Of a stretch of 64,000 bases of DNA, positions 8,937 to 18,000 are shown piece after piece. The notes below the pieces were generated by a model. That model worked only from the letters and a program-made list of their open reading frames with translations. It had not been told where the DNA came from and did not search any database. Each line of letters opens with the position of its first letter. Positions within the stretch are counted from its first letter, which is position 1. This DNA is from JAFGLZ01 sp964390905. Lineage in GTDB: Bacteria; Planctomycetota; Phycisphaerae; UBA1845; JAFGLZ01. The DNA lies in NCBI GenBank assembly GCA_964390905.1, contig CAYMLO010000003.1, positions 62,001-126,000 on the forward strand, read 5' to 3'. Both the position numbers and the translations under genes were made by a program.

Positions 8937-9197
8937 GGCCAGGCCCTGCCGCCCGTCACGCCGAGGGCGCTCTGAGATTACCGGCGGGCGGATCTCATGT
9001 CATCGGAGTGGGAACCTACTGTAAGCATATCACGCGATTCGCCAACCGACCAGTCGCCCAACCGCAATCGGGCCCTCTGCCAACACTGGCAAGGACTTTT
9101 TCTGTTGTGCCAGGACGTTTCGGCCGATTGAGCATATACTGAACAGAGACCTTTTCATCGTCGTCTGCGAGTCGACACGACAACAGGGCGAGGTGCT
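8937..9197. promoter_or_regulatory. Divergent intergenic region between the radical SAM and glycosyltransferase genes
   Basis: These 261 bp separate two divergent genes and must hold both promoters. For the plus-strand gene a plausible -10 box TATACT lies at 9135-9140, but the -35 region (about 9112-9117) is a poor match. A pair of 6-bp inverted half-sites, CTGGCA (9086-9091) and TGCCAG (9108-9113), could be an operator. The glycosyltransferase Shine-Dalgarno GAGG is at 9190-9193. No coding sequence or RNA gene is apparent. Confidence 0.4.
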
Positions 9198-10478
9198 ATG
9201 CAACCACTGGTGATGGTGTCGAGCTTCCCGCCGAGACTGTGCGGGATCGGTACGTTTGCCGAGGAGGCCTTGGAGTTCATCCACAAGGCCATGCCCGAAC
9301 GGCCCGTCGTCGTCGTCACCCACACTGATGGGGGGGACGGTATCCACTCGGAGTACGAGTTCCATCCGATCATCGATCTGAGCCGACCCGACTGGTACGT
9401 GCCCGTGGCCGAGAAGCTCCACGAGCTGGACCCGTACGCCGTCCACATCCAGCACGAGTACGGGCTGTACAATTACGTCGATCCGGACGGACACGGCGAC
9501 TTCAACGCGGGGTTCGTCAAGCTCCTGGAGGAGATTCGCGACCTGCCCACCATCGTCGAGCCGCACACCGTGCACGGTAGGATGTTCCCCGAAGAGCAAC
9601 GGTTCATCTGCAACGTGGCCGAGCTTTGCAGCGTCTTGCTGTTCAAGTGCGACTATCAGAAGTGGCGCCTGGAGTGGGTCCTGAACCAGCAGGACATCCC
9701 CGTCCCGAAGAACATCACCATCGTTCCCCACGGCGCCCGTCCCGATCGGCGCTACGACCCGTACGCCGTCGACCAGATCAAGGAGGAGTTGGGGCTGCAA
9801 GACCTGATCGGCAAGCGGCTCGCCGGCCTGGTCGGCTGGATACAGAACAACAAGCGCTGGGACATCGCCACCAACGTCTGGCCGGAGGTGGCCGAGCTGA
9901 TCCGCCTCCAGACGGGCGAGGAGTGGTGCCTCTTCGCGGCCGGCGCGATGCGCGACCCGAATCACCGCCGCGACTTCGAGTACTACGTGACCGAAATCCG
10001 AAAGCTGGAGGAGCGCGGCCTGGCCCGCTTCTACGAATTCATCCCGCGCGGTGAGCTGTACTACAAGGTGATGGCGCTGTGCGACTTCGTCATCCTGCCT
10101 ACGCTCGACGAGACGCAGAGCGGCACGCTGGCCAGGATCATCTCGCTCAACAAGCCCTATATCACCACCGCGCCGCTGGAGGGACTGACCGCCCAGACGG
10201 TCGAGAGCGAAGGCGGCCTGCTGTTCACCAACCGCTGGACGTTCAAGCGACGGATCCTGCGACTGGCCACCAACGAGGACTTGCGCTGGCACTTGGGCGA
10301 GAAGCTCAAGCGCTACCTCAACAACCGCGTCAGCTGGCACCTGATCGCCAAGCAATACATCGAATGCTACGAGCTGGCCAGAGAGGCCCGCCAGCACGAC
10401 ACCCAGGTCCAGTGCCCCTCCGAGTTTACGTCCAACGGCTCCAAGGCCTGCGCCATCCCGATCGAGACCATCGCCTGA
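9198..10478 (+). CDS. Glycosyltransferase, GT4-like (GT-B fold)
   Basis: The 426-residue protein begins with the GT4-type strand MVSSFPPRLCGIGTFAEEAL, whose G-x-G-T-F loop resembles the acceptor-side phosphate loop of GT-B enzymes. HIQHEYGLYN follows at the usual place. The C-terminal Rossmann half includes LAGLVGWIQNNKR, ARFYEFIPRGELYYKVMALC and DFVILPTLDETQSGTLARI. In the last, an acidic residue before a small-residue run takes the place of the canonical E-x7-E motif. It probably makes a cell-surface or storage glycan, but the sugar cannot be identified. The ATG is preceded by GAGG at 9190-9193. It appears to be a single-gene unit, since a hairpin follows. Confidence 0.8.
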   Translation: MQPLVMVSSFPPRLCGIGTFAEEALEFIHKAMPERPVVVVTHTDGGDGIHSEYEFHPIIDLSRPDWYVPVAEKLHELDPYAVHIQHEYGLYNYVDPDGHGDFNAGFVKLLEEIRDLPTIVEPHTVHGRMFPEEQRFICNVAELCSVLLFKCDYQKWRLEWVLNQQDIPVPKNITIVPHGARPDRRYDPYAVDQIKEELGLQDLIGKRLAGLVGWIQNNKRWDIATNVWPEVAELIRLQTGEEWCLFAAGAMRDPNHRRDFEYYVTEIRKLEERGLARFYEFIPRGELYYKVMALCDFVILPTLDETQSGTLARIISLNKPYITTAPLEGLTAQTVESEGGLLFTNRWTFKRRILRLATNEDLRWHLGEKLKRYLNNRVSWHLIAKQYIECYELAREARQHDTQVQCPSEFTSNGSKACAIPIETIA

Positions 10479-10544
10479 TCGAGCGCAACGGGACCGACGG
10501 ACGTCCGTCCACAGGTCAACGTCGAACGCAGACCCCATTCTGAG

Positions 10545-10564
10545 CCGGCCTGTCCCCAGGCCGG
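10545..10564 (+). terminator. Possible terminator hairpin after the GT4-like gene
   Basis: CCGGCCT (10545-10551) and AGGCCGG (10558-10564) form a 7-bp GC-rich stem with a 6-nt loop, 67 bp past the stop codon. There is no U-run after it, so intrinsic termination is only possible. The rest of the 226-bp gap up to 10704 shows nothing else I can support. Confidence 0.35.
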
Positions 10565-10704
10565 TCCACGCAGTCAAGAACCTGCAGCGTATCTGAGCCG
10601 CCCGGAAGGAGGCCTGCGCGTCCCCGGCTGACCAGCGGCGAATCATCAGGCCTTGAGAGGCGGCGGTCGGCGGAGGCGCAGGAACGTGATACAATAGGCT
10701 CACC

Positions 10705-11187
10705 ATGGCCCGGGTCTACCTGGAAACAAGCTTCTTCAGCGCCTGCGTGTGGGACCGCGAGGACACGAAGAGCGCATACCAGCGCCAGCAGAGCCGTCAG
10801 TGGTGGGTGCATCAACGCAGCAACTACGAGCTTTTCATCTCGGGCGAGGTCACGCGCGAACTGAGTTCGCCAGGATTCCGGCACCGTGAAGCAGCGATCG
10901 CGATGGCAACGGAAGCCCATGTGCTCGCGGTCAATGAGGATGTTGAGGGACTGGCGGTGATTCTGGTCCGGGAGAAGGTGATGCCCACTCCCGCAGGAAG
11001 TGGGGACGCGATTCACGTGGCCGCGGCCACGGTGCACGGCATGGACTTCGTATTGACTCGGAACCAGAAGCACCTGGCGAACATAAACAAGGTGCCACAC
11101 CTGCGCGAGGTGTGCAGGCGCGCCGGGTATCTGCCACCTGACCTGACGACGCCGGATGCGTTGTGGCTCCTTACAGAGGAAGACTGA
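10705..11187 (+). CDS. PIN-domain protein, VapC-type toxin
   Basis: PIN-domain VapC toxins are Mg2+-dependent ribonucleases. The 160 residues open with VYLETSFFSACVWDRED, the variant start (Y-x-ETS) of a common chromosomal PIN subfamily. FISGEVTREL supplies the second acidic residue, and GSGDAIHVAAATVHGMDFVLT plus NQKHLAN supply the later acidic site and the terminal Asn. The acidic set appears complete, so activity is plausible. The start ATG at 10705 lies in CACCATGG with no strong Shine-Dalgarno. Its partner begins 2 bp after its stop. The order is toxin first, antitoxin second, which is the reverse of most vapBC pairs. Confidence 0.85.
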   Translation: MARVYLETSFFSACVWDREDTKSAYQRQQSRQWWVHQRSNYELFISGEVTRELSSPGFRHREAAIAMATEAHVLAVNEDVEGLAVILVREKVMPTPAGSGDAIHVAAATVHGMDFVLTRNQKHLANINKVPHLREVCRRAGYLPPDLTTPDALWLLTEED

Positions 11188-11189
11188 CC

Positions 11190-11486
11190 ATGTGTGCGAC
11201 ACGCCGGGAGGATTCGCAGGCCCTATCTGATCCGCTCGTTGACGAGGTCCGCGCGATCCGCGCCGAGCTGGTTGCCGAGTTCGGGAACGACGTGGGTCGG
11301 TTGTGCAACCACCTGCGCGAGGTCGAGCGCGAGTACGAATCGAGGTCAGGCCGGTTCGCGGATCTCTTCAAGCTGACCAACGAGCAGGTGATCCAGAGCT
11401 GGGGCCCAGACGTCCAAGTCTTGGGGGACCCAGTTATCGACGAGGTGCGCGCGATCCGAAAGGCCCGCAGCACCCGGCAGACTTGA
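11190..11486 (+). CDS. Probable antitoxin partner of the PIN toxin, with a duplicated motif
   Basis: The 98-residue product starts at ATG 11190, 2 bp after the toxin stop, so translation is likely coupled. It contains SDPLVDEVRAIRAELVAEFG near the N-terminus. This resembles the short chromosomal antitoxin-like proteins with a DP.V.EVR.IR..... signature found beside PIN genes. A second copy, GDPVIDEVRAIRKAR, sits at the C-terminus and ends a few residues later. The two copies are also similar at DNA level (around 11228-11262 and 11429-11463). This may be a fusion of two tandem antitoxin genes, the second truncated. Neutralisation of the toxin is inferred from gene position. Confidence 0.65.
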   Translation: MCATRREDSQALSDPLVDEVRAIRAELVAEFGNDVGRLCNHLREVEREYESRSGRFADLFKLTNEQVIQSWGPDVQVLGDPVIDEVRAIRKARSTRQT

Positions 11487-11530
11487 GTGGCGGCTTTGGC
11501 CCCAAGGACCCTCTTCGAGCACGCAAGACG

Positions 11531-12382
11531 ATGGCCATTCATCCAACCGCGATCGTGGATTCCCAGGCCCAGATCGACCCGACCGTCGAGATCGGTCCCC
11601 ACGCCGTAATCGAGGGCGCGGTCGAGATCGGCGCCAACACGCGGATCTATCCCAACGCCTACATCTCCGGCTGGACCACGATCGGCCAGAACTGCGTGAT
11701 CCACCCGGGCGCGGTGATCGGCCACCTGCCGCAGGATTTCCATTTCGAGCCGTGTCGCAGCTACTGCACGATCGGCGACGGCACGATCGTCCGAGAGTTC
11801 GCCAGCATCCATCGCGGCACCCAGTCGGAGTCGTCGACCGTCATCGGTCGCGACTGCTTCATCATGGGGTACTCGCACGTCGGGCATAACTGCGTCTTCG
11901 GCGACGGCGTGAAGTTCTACAACATGGCGGCCGCCAGCGGGCACGTCGAAGTGGGACCGAACGCGATCGTCAGCGGGTACACGGTGATCCACCAGTTCGT
12001 CCGTATCGGATCCTACTGCATGATCGGCGGGCTCAGCCGGATCGGCATGGACGTGCCCCACTACTTCACCTGCATCCGCGAGAGCGAATGCGTCGGCATC
12101 AACGCGATCGGCATGCGGAGAAACGGGTTCGCCAGCGACCAGATCGCCGATGCCAAACAGGCCTACCGGATCCTGTATCGATCGGGGACGACGTTCCGCA
12201 AGGCCATCGACGAGCTTGCCGGAGCAGTGACGACCGACGTCGGTTTACAGATCCTCGAGTTCGTCCAGTCGGAAAGCAAGCGCGGGTTCGTAGGAAGTCC
12301 CAAGGGCCGGCCCAGCTACGCCGGTCGGCCCCCTGAGCTGCCTGATGAACCTCCCGACGCGAATCCACCCCAAGACCGCTGA
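11531..12382 (+). CDS. lpxA: Acyl-ACP--UDP-N-acetylglucosamine O-acyltransferase (LpxA)
   Basis: LpxA attaches an acyl chain to UDP-GlcNAc in the first step of lipid A synthesis in the cytosol. The 283 residues consist of a left-handed beta helix of hexapeptide repeats (IHPTAIV, VEIGPHAVI, TRIYPNAYI, NCVIHPGAVIG) and a helical C-terminus. GYSHVGHNC carries the catalytic histidine region, GHLPQDFHF the substrate loop, and SVGINAIGMRRNGF-like residues (ECVGINAIGMRRNGF) mark LpxA rather than LpxD. The ATG at 11531 begins the first hexapeptide, so the open frame extending back to 11303 is not used. It is 44 bp after the antitoxin gene. It implies a lipid A-type outer leaflet. Confidence 0.93.
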   Translation: MAIHPTAIVDSQAQIDPTVEIGPHAVIEGAVEIGANTRIYPNAYISGWTTIGQNCVIHPGAVIGHLPQDFHFEPCRSYCTIGDGTIVREFASIHRGTQSESSTVIGRDCFIMGYSHVGHNCVFGDGVKFYNMAAASGHVEVGPNAIVSGYTVIHQFVRIGSYCMIGGLSRIGMDVPHYFTCIRESECVGINAIGMRRNGFASDQIADAKQAYRILYRSGTTFRKAIDELAGAVTTDVGLQILEFVQSESKRGFVGSPKGRPSYAGRPPELPDEPPDANPPQDR

Positions 12383-12425
12383 AAAGCGGCGTCGAACCGC
12401 CGCACCCCATGAGCAGCCTGGTCGG

Positions 12426-13175
12426 CTATGTAGGCTTTGACGTCGGTTTCGATGCCGCGCCCGGCCGGGGCGCGGCGAGGGCTGATTGGATCTGGCGCAA
12501 GCGCCGCAAGACCCGGTGACGGAACTCGCTGCGGATCTGTTCCACTGACAAGCGCGGACCGTCAAGCTGGTTGGCGAAGTGCTCCGCGCCAACGGCAAGC
12601 TCGCGGACCAGTTCCGCGAACAAGGGAATGGGGGCCTGCGGCGCGTAGACCCACCGACCGCCGCGACGAACGAACTCGAACTCGTCCAGCGGAACGCGCT
12701 CGGCGACCTGGGCGGCGATCACGGCACGATTCCCGTCGATCCGCTCGCCCCGAAAGTCGACGTTCCGGCTAAACAGCCCCATGTGATCGCCCAGGCCGCT
12801 GAGGTCAAACTCCGCGGCGACCATCTCGTTGTGCATGGCCAGGATCCGCCGCCGAGCCCGGTCGTTGGCCACAAACAACCGGTCGAAAGCCATTAGCGTG
12901 TCTACGAGCAGCACGCGCTGCTCGGCCGCCACGTACTGCTCGAGCAACCGATACTGGCCCTCTCGGTGCCAGGCACCGAGCGCTTTGGCGACGCCCAACG
13001 GCGTGGACAGCGAAGAAGGATCGACGCCCGCGGCCGATGCCGGCTTCTCGGGTTGAGGCGACGCGCGGTCCGAATCGTCACACCCGTCACAGAAACACGC
13101 GCACGCCGAGACGAGGACCCCGATCAGGCCCATGCTGCCGTCCCAGAAGCCTTGCTCCCACGCACCTGGACGCAT
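12426..13175 (-). CDS. Hypothetical exported or lipoprotein-like protein
   Basis: I do not recognise the family. The start is uncertain: ATG 13175 has GGAGGA about 15 nt upstream, and ATG 13133 is an alternative. From either start there is a hydrophobic stretch, MGLIGVLVSACACFCDGCDD, in which VSAC looks like a lipobox, so membrane attachment by lipidation is possible. The mature part is charged and helical with a strand segment (SRNVDFRGERIDGNRAVIAAQVAE) typical of small NTF2- or lipoprotein-like folds, ending in a Pro/Ala/Lys-rich tail. It lies 43 bp after the start of the IolB-like gene's downstream end, in the same direction. It converges with lpxA; short GC stems at about 12376-12400 may end transcription. 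Confidence 0.6.
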   Translation of the reverse strand: MRPGAWEQGFWDGSMGLIGVLVSACACFCDGCDDSDRASPQPEKPASAAGVDPSSLSTPLGVAKALGAWHREGQYRLLEQYVAAEQRVLLVDTLMAFDRLFVANDRARRRILAMHNEMVAAEFDLSGLGDHMGLFSRNVDFRGERIDGNRAVIAAQVAERVPLDEFEFVRRGGRWVYAPQAPIPLFAELVRELAVGAEHFANQLDGPRLSVEQIRSEFRHRVLRRLRQIQSALAAPRPGAASKPTSKPT

Positions 13176-13218
13176 CGTCTGACGCTCTGTTCCTCCATCC
13201 GGCGGGCGCAAAGGATGC

Positions 13219-14226
13219 CTACCGGATCTCGAACCCTCGCTCACGAAGATGCAGCTCGATGATCTTGCGCTGTTCGCTCGACAGTCCCTGGGCGTCGGCG
13301 GCCGCATCGAACGTCGCCCGAGGGATCCCCGTCGTACCGCGTTCATTCTCGAAGCGGTCGATCATCTCCTGACCAGCCTTGAGGTAGGCGAACTCAGGGA
13401 CGTCCTGCATGCCCAGCTCGTCGCTCGGCCCGGCGAGCGCCCACACGTACAGCATATCGCTCATCGGCCCGGCCACCACCGGATGCGCCGCACCGGGGAT
13501 GGCGAACGCGCTTCGATGGCCGATCCGATAGGCTTTGTCCAGCCCCTGGTCGTCAAACAGCATCTGCACGCCGTACGCCCCCCACGCCCCGTCGGTCACG
13601 CGGGCCAGGTGATAGTAGACCTCCTCGTGGTCCGACTGGCCCGAGGCGGGATCGTCCTTGTCGTGCACGTGCAGGGGGGTCCCCGACCACAGAGACGGCG
13701 GGCTGTAGGTCTCCCCGCCGACCAGGTTGGTCGTCACGTCCTGCGGCGCGAAGAGCGTGATGACGTCGCGGTGCCACGTGGCCGTCCCGCGACGCAGGTT
13801 GGGGCGCTCGCCGGGGGCCACGTAGGCTGGCGGCTTGGCCCCGCGGGCCGGCGCGGCGAACAGCACCAGCTCGCCGGAGCCCGTCATCGTGAAGGTCTCG
13901 TCCGGCGGGACGTAGACGCAACAGGCGTTGGACCCAACCGGCAGGGCAGCAAACGGCCCGCCGCTCCGTCCGCCGGAGAACGTCCGCCCTGCCACGGTCA
14001 CCTCGAACGTCGCGTCGATGGGCACCAGGACGTACTCGTCAGCGCCGGTCGCGATCGTGAATGGCCCATCGTCAAGACGGTACCCCCCGAACGTCATCGT
14101 CTCCAGCGGGGTGGCTTCGTCGGCGGGGTCGAAAATCGTCCCGCTCGTCCGCCCATCCCAGTTCACCAGGGGGTTGATCTTGCCGTCTTGAATGCCTTGT
14201 CGGTACTTCGCCAGCGTATGCCGCAC
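13219..14226 (-). CDS. IolB-like bicupin (5-deoxy-glucuronate isomerase family)
   Basis: IolB isomerises 5-deoxy-glucuronate in myo-inositol breakdown. The 335-residue protein is a two-cupin beta protein. The second cupin has SGTPLHVHDKDDP followed by SDHEEVYYHLARV, giving the His-x-His, Glu and later His (GAAHPVVAGP) metal ligands seen in IolB. The N-terminal cupin has GGYRLDDGPFTIATGADEYVLV. It is about 65 residues longer than standard IolB, and no other iol genes are in the window, so the substrate may be another uronic acid. The gene begins 122 bp after the lipoprotein gene at 14349. No pathway context is present. Confidence 0.75.
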   Translation of the reverse strand: MRHTLAKYRQGIQDGKINPLVNWDGRTSGTIFDPADEATPLETMTFGGYRLDDGPFTIATGADEYVLVPIDATFEVTVAGRTFSGGRSGGPFAALPVGSNACCVYVPPDETFTMTGSGELVLFAAPARGAKPPAYVAPGERPNLRRGTATWHRDVITLFAPQDVTTNLVGGETYSPPSLWSGTPLHVHDKDDPASGQSDHEEVYYHLARVTDGAWGAYGVQMLFDDQGLDKAYRIGHRSAFAIPGAAHPVVAGPMSDMLYVWALAGPSDELGMQDVPEFAYLKAGQEMIDRFENERGTTGIPRATFDAAADAQGLSSEQRKIIELHLRERGFEIR

Positions 14227-14348
14227 CGCTCAGCTCCCACTCTGCCGCATGGCTGGGTGATCCGTAACGCTTGGAGTCTCCGGCGGATGGGGACGCGCGT
14301 CGGCCGGGACCTCCCCGTCCGAACACGCACAGCCGGCCGATCGCAATC

Positions 14349-14966
14349 CTACCCTTCGGCCGACTGCGGGATCCGTCGGAAGAACGGCTTGCGCCGGACC
14401 ATCTGCCCGTCCGTACGCTGGTACTCCAGGACGATGGCCACGTGCCGACCTTTCAGGTCGGTATCGCCCCACGACAAGCGCAGTTGATATGCGTCGCCCA
14501 GCACGATCTCCCGATCCGGGCGCCGGACGACCCGGTACGCCATGGCCTTGTCGGGCGGCAGCTCCCATTCGTACAGCTTCTCGCCGGTCTTCTTGCCGTC
14601 GGGCGATGGCGCCTTGCCGTTCTTGCCCTTCTGGAAAGACACATCCTCATACACGATCACCCGTATCGTGCCCGACCCGAAAACGCCCTTCTGCGCCCTG
14701 GCGGAGTACAGGTACATGTTGATGGCGATGCCGTTGACTTTCGTGGGATCGGAAGAGTCGAAGTTGATCCAGGGGACCGGCCGCACGAACGCGATGATGT
14801 TCGTGATGTCGTCGAACACCGGCGCATCACGGGTCTGGCGAACATGGGGCGGAAGCTCGCAGCCGACAACGACGGCGCACAGGACCCCCACCCACGAAAA
14901 CAGCGGCGAGCGGCGATCCCGCCCGTCGCCAACACAGTACTTCCTGGGGCACGTTCCAGTGCACAT
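14349..14966 (-). CDS. Predicted lipoprotein of unknown function
   Basis: The 205 residues start at ATG 14966, which has GAGAGGA 8 nt upstream; a GTG at 14990 lacks such a site. The N-terminus is basic (RKYCVGDGRDRR), then hydrophobic (LFSWVGVLCAVVVGCE), with a lipobox VVGC. The mature domain is mostly beta (NGIAINMYLYSAR, GTIRVIVYEDVSF, AMAYRVVRRPDR, HVAIVLEYQR), like an immunoglobulin-like domain. No catalytic motif is visible. The 112 bp between it and the secretin gene's end hold no evident gene. Confidence 0.65.
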   Translation of the reverse strand: MCTGTCPRKYCVGDGRDRRSPLFSWVGVLCAVVVGCELPPHVRQTRDAPVFDDITNIIAFVRPVPWINFDSSDPTKVNGIAINMYLYSARAQKGVFGSGTIRVIVYEDVSFQKGKNGKAPSPDGKKTGEKLYEWELPPDKAMAYRVVRRPDREIVLGDAYQLRLSWGDTDLKGRHVAIVLEYQRTDGQMVRRKPFFRRIPQSAEG

Positions 14967-15078
14967 CCTGCTGGTCCTCTCAGTGGTCACACCGGCGGCA
15001 TCGATCGGCCCCCGCCCAATCCCATCGACTCGGGACTAAAATCGCCCCCCCGCCAGGCCCCCCCGTCCCGAGATCGCA

Positions 15079-18000
15079 TCACCGCCGCTGCCGCAGGTAG
15101 AGCTCATAGCTGTCCGGAGCGCTCATCTTCTTCGGAGGCGTGCGGTCCTCGTGACTGGTCAGAACGGGGCGCGCAGGGCCGTACGCCGGTTTGGACGGAC
15201 CGTAGTCGAGTCGATCCGCCTTGCTCTGGGCCGGCGCCGGCCGCTCATCAACCTGCTTCTCCTCGGCCGGTTCGGTCGGCCCCAGGAGCTCGTCCTCCGG
15301 TTTAACCTGGAGCTTCTCCATCAACGGACTCCTGCGCACGTTTTCCGGAAGCAGGTCGATCTCGTCCCGCGCACGCTCCGACATAACCCGGGCCTCGCGC
15401 TCGTTCTTGACCACCACCGGCGTCAGGACGATCAGCAACTCGGTCTGCCGCGTCGAGGTCACCGTCGCCCGGAACAGCGCCCCCAGGCCAGGGATGTCGC
15501 CGAGGATGGGAATCTTTGTCTCGTTATCGCGCTCTTCGGTGGTAATCAGCCCGCCGATGACGATCGTCTCGCCGTCCTTGACCGTCACCGTCGTCTTCGC
15601 CTCGCGCTTGCCGAAGACGGGAGCGAAGACGCCTTCAGTGATCGGGATGGTCGACTCGGTCCTGTTGGATATCTCCGGCCTGACCTCCAGGCTGACATAG
15701 CCGTCCGGATTGATGTGCGGCGTGACGTCCAGGATGATGCCGATCTGCTGGTAGCTCACCTGCGTCTGGGTCCGCCCGTCGCTCAGGATGCTCACGCCCA
15801 GGACGTACGGGACGTCCTCGCCGAGCGAGATGTTGGCCTCGACGTTGTCCTCGGCCACGATCCACGGACGGCTCAGGACCTCCAAGCGCCCTTCCGACTG
15901 CAGGGCACGCAGCAGGAAGTTGAAGTCCTCACCCGTAATCGTGAAGCTGAATCCCCCCCCCGTAGCCCCCGCCGCGCCCAGGTCCGTGCCCGCCACGAAG
16001 TCGAAGTTGTTCCCCTTGATCATGTTGTTGTTGCCGACGTAGGCCGTCTCGCTGAACAGCAGGTCCTGCACCGCGAACTCCAGGCCCAGCTCGACGCGAT
16101 CATCCAGCGTCACCTCCGCCATGAGCACCTTGATCGCCACCTGCGGCGGCGGGCGGTCCAGATCCGCGATCATCTTCATGACCTGCGACTCGTATCGCGG
16201 GCTGACCGACACCAGCAGACTCTCCGTCGTCGTGTCGGCCACGACGGAGACCTCCCGTTCGATCTGTCGGAGCTTGGCCTCTTCGTCGTCCAGCTCCTTG
16301 TACAGGTCGCTGAGGTTCTTGTAGTGGGTCTTGAGGGCCTTCTCGAGATCTTCCGCCTTGCTGAACTTGACCTCGTAGACCATGTTGGTCCGCTCTTCGA
16401 TCTCTTGCTCGTCGAGCTGGTGGATGAGCTTCTCGGCCAGCAGAAGATACTCCTCTGTGCCGGCCGCGATCACCGAGTTGGTTCGCGTGTCGGGCGTGAA
16501 GCTCAAGAGCTGCCGTCCGGGCGGGCCGCCCTCGCCACCGAGACCTCCCCCCAGTCCCGCCATTCTCAGCTGCGTCTCTTCCTCCTCGCTGCCCCGACCG
16601 CGGCGGCGCCCCTCCTCGCCAACCTTGAAGAGCTTCTCGAGAACCTTGACCATCTGGGAGGCGTCGCCGTTGACCAGCTGAAACACGCGGACGTCCACCT
16701 CCCGCGGCGGGATACCATCGATGGCCTCGATCAACTCGCTCAGCATGGCCATGCTGTCCGGGCTGGCCCGCACGACCAGCGAATTGGTCAGGGGCTCCGG
16801 TACGATCTGGACGTTGCGACGGATCAGCTTCTGGATAACCTCCTCGCCCGTCTCCTTGTCCGTGCCCCTGTAGGAGATAAGCAGCGAGTCTGCCGCCCCG
16901 CCCCGACGCGTGGCGCGCCCGCTGCGACCGCCCAGAATCTCCGTCAGCACCTCGGCCAGGTCCTCGGCGTCGGCCTGCTTGAGACGGAAGATCTGGACCC
17001 GCGTCTCGTCCCGCGGGTTGGTCGTGTCCAGCTTGTCCACCAGGTCGGCGATATCCTCCATCTCACTCGGGGCGGCCCAGACGATCAGCGAGTTCGTCTG
17101 CGGGTCCACACTCAGCGAGATGCCCGGGCCGGCCCCACGACCGCCGCGGGCCCCGGCGCCGCTCCGCTGCTGGGAGTAGAGCTCCTGGACGACGTCCTGG
17201 AGGTCCTCCGCCTGAGCCTGTTGCAGCGTGAAGATCTTCATCCGCTGGGCCGCCTCGCTCTTGATGTCGATGTGCTTGAGCAAGCCCTCCACGACCTTGT
17301 GGTCTTCCTGGCTGGCAGCCACGATCACGATGTTGGCCGTCTCGTCCGCACGGACGAACGGCAGCGTGCCCTCGGTCCCCCGACGGCCGCCACGACGCTC
17401 CTGGAACAAGTCTTCCAGAATCTGGGCCACCTTGGCGGCCGACGCATGAACCAATGCATAGGGCACCAGCTCGCGCGTCGGCTCGTCGCTGGGCTTGTCG
17501 AGCTGCTCGATCAAAGAGCCGGCCTGCGTCAGGACGTCCCGCGAGCCGGAGACGATCAGCGTGTTGGACCCCTCGTCCGGCAAGACCGTCACGGGCAGCT
17601 CAGGCCCGACCCGCTGGCGGAACGACTGCATCTTCTGCAGCACCTGCTCCAGCATGTTGCTCAGCTTGACCGCGTCGGCATACTGAACCTTGAACAGCTT
17701 GACGTTGCCCTCCAGGAAGGGCGATTCCTTGACGTCGATCTCCTTGATGAGCGTCTCGATGATCGCGTAGTTCTCTTTGCTGGCCGACACGATGATCGAG
17801 TTGGTCCGCATGTCCGACTCGACCACGATCTTGTCCCGCGCACGAGAGATGGCCGTCTCCTTGCCCAGCGTGCCAGGCTTGTACAGCCCGCTTCGGAACA
17901 TCTGCTCGATCATCTGCGACACGCGGGTCGCGTCGGCGTGCTGCAGCGTGAAGAACTTGATCACCCCTTCCAGCGGCGTCTCCACGTCGAGCTTCTTGAC

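Noticed and set aside
9086..9113. Sigma54-type promoter (TGGCA...) upstream of the GT4-like gene
   Set aside because: The GC element expected at -12 with correct spacing after the GG is missing.
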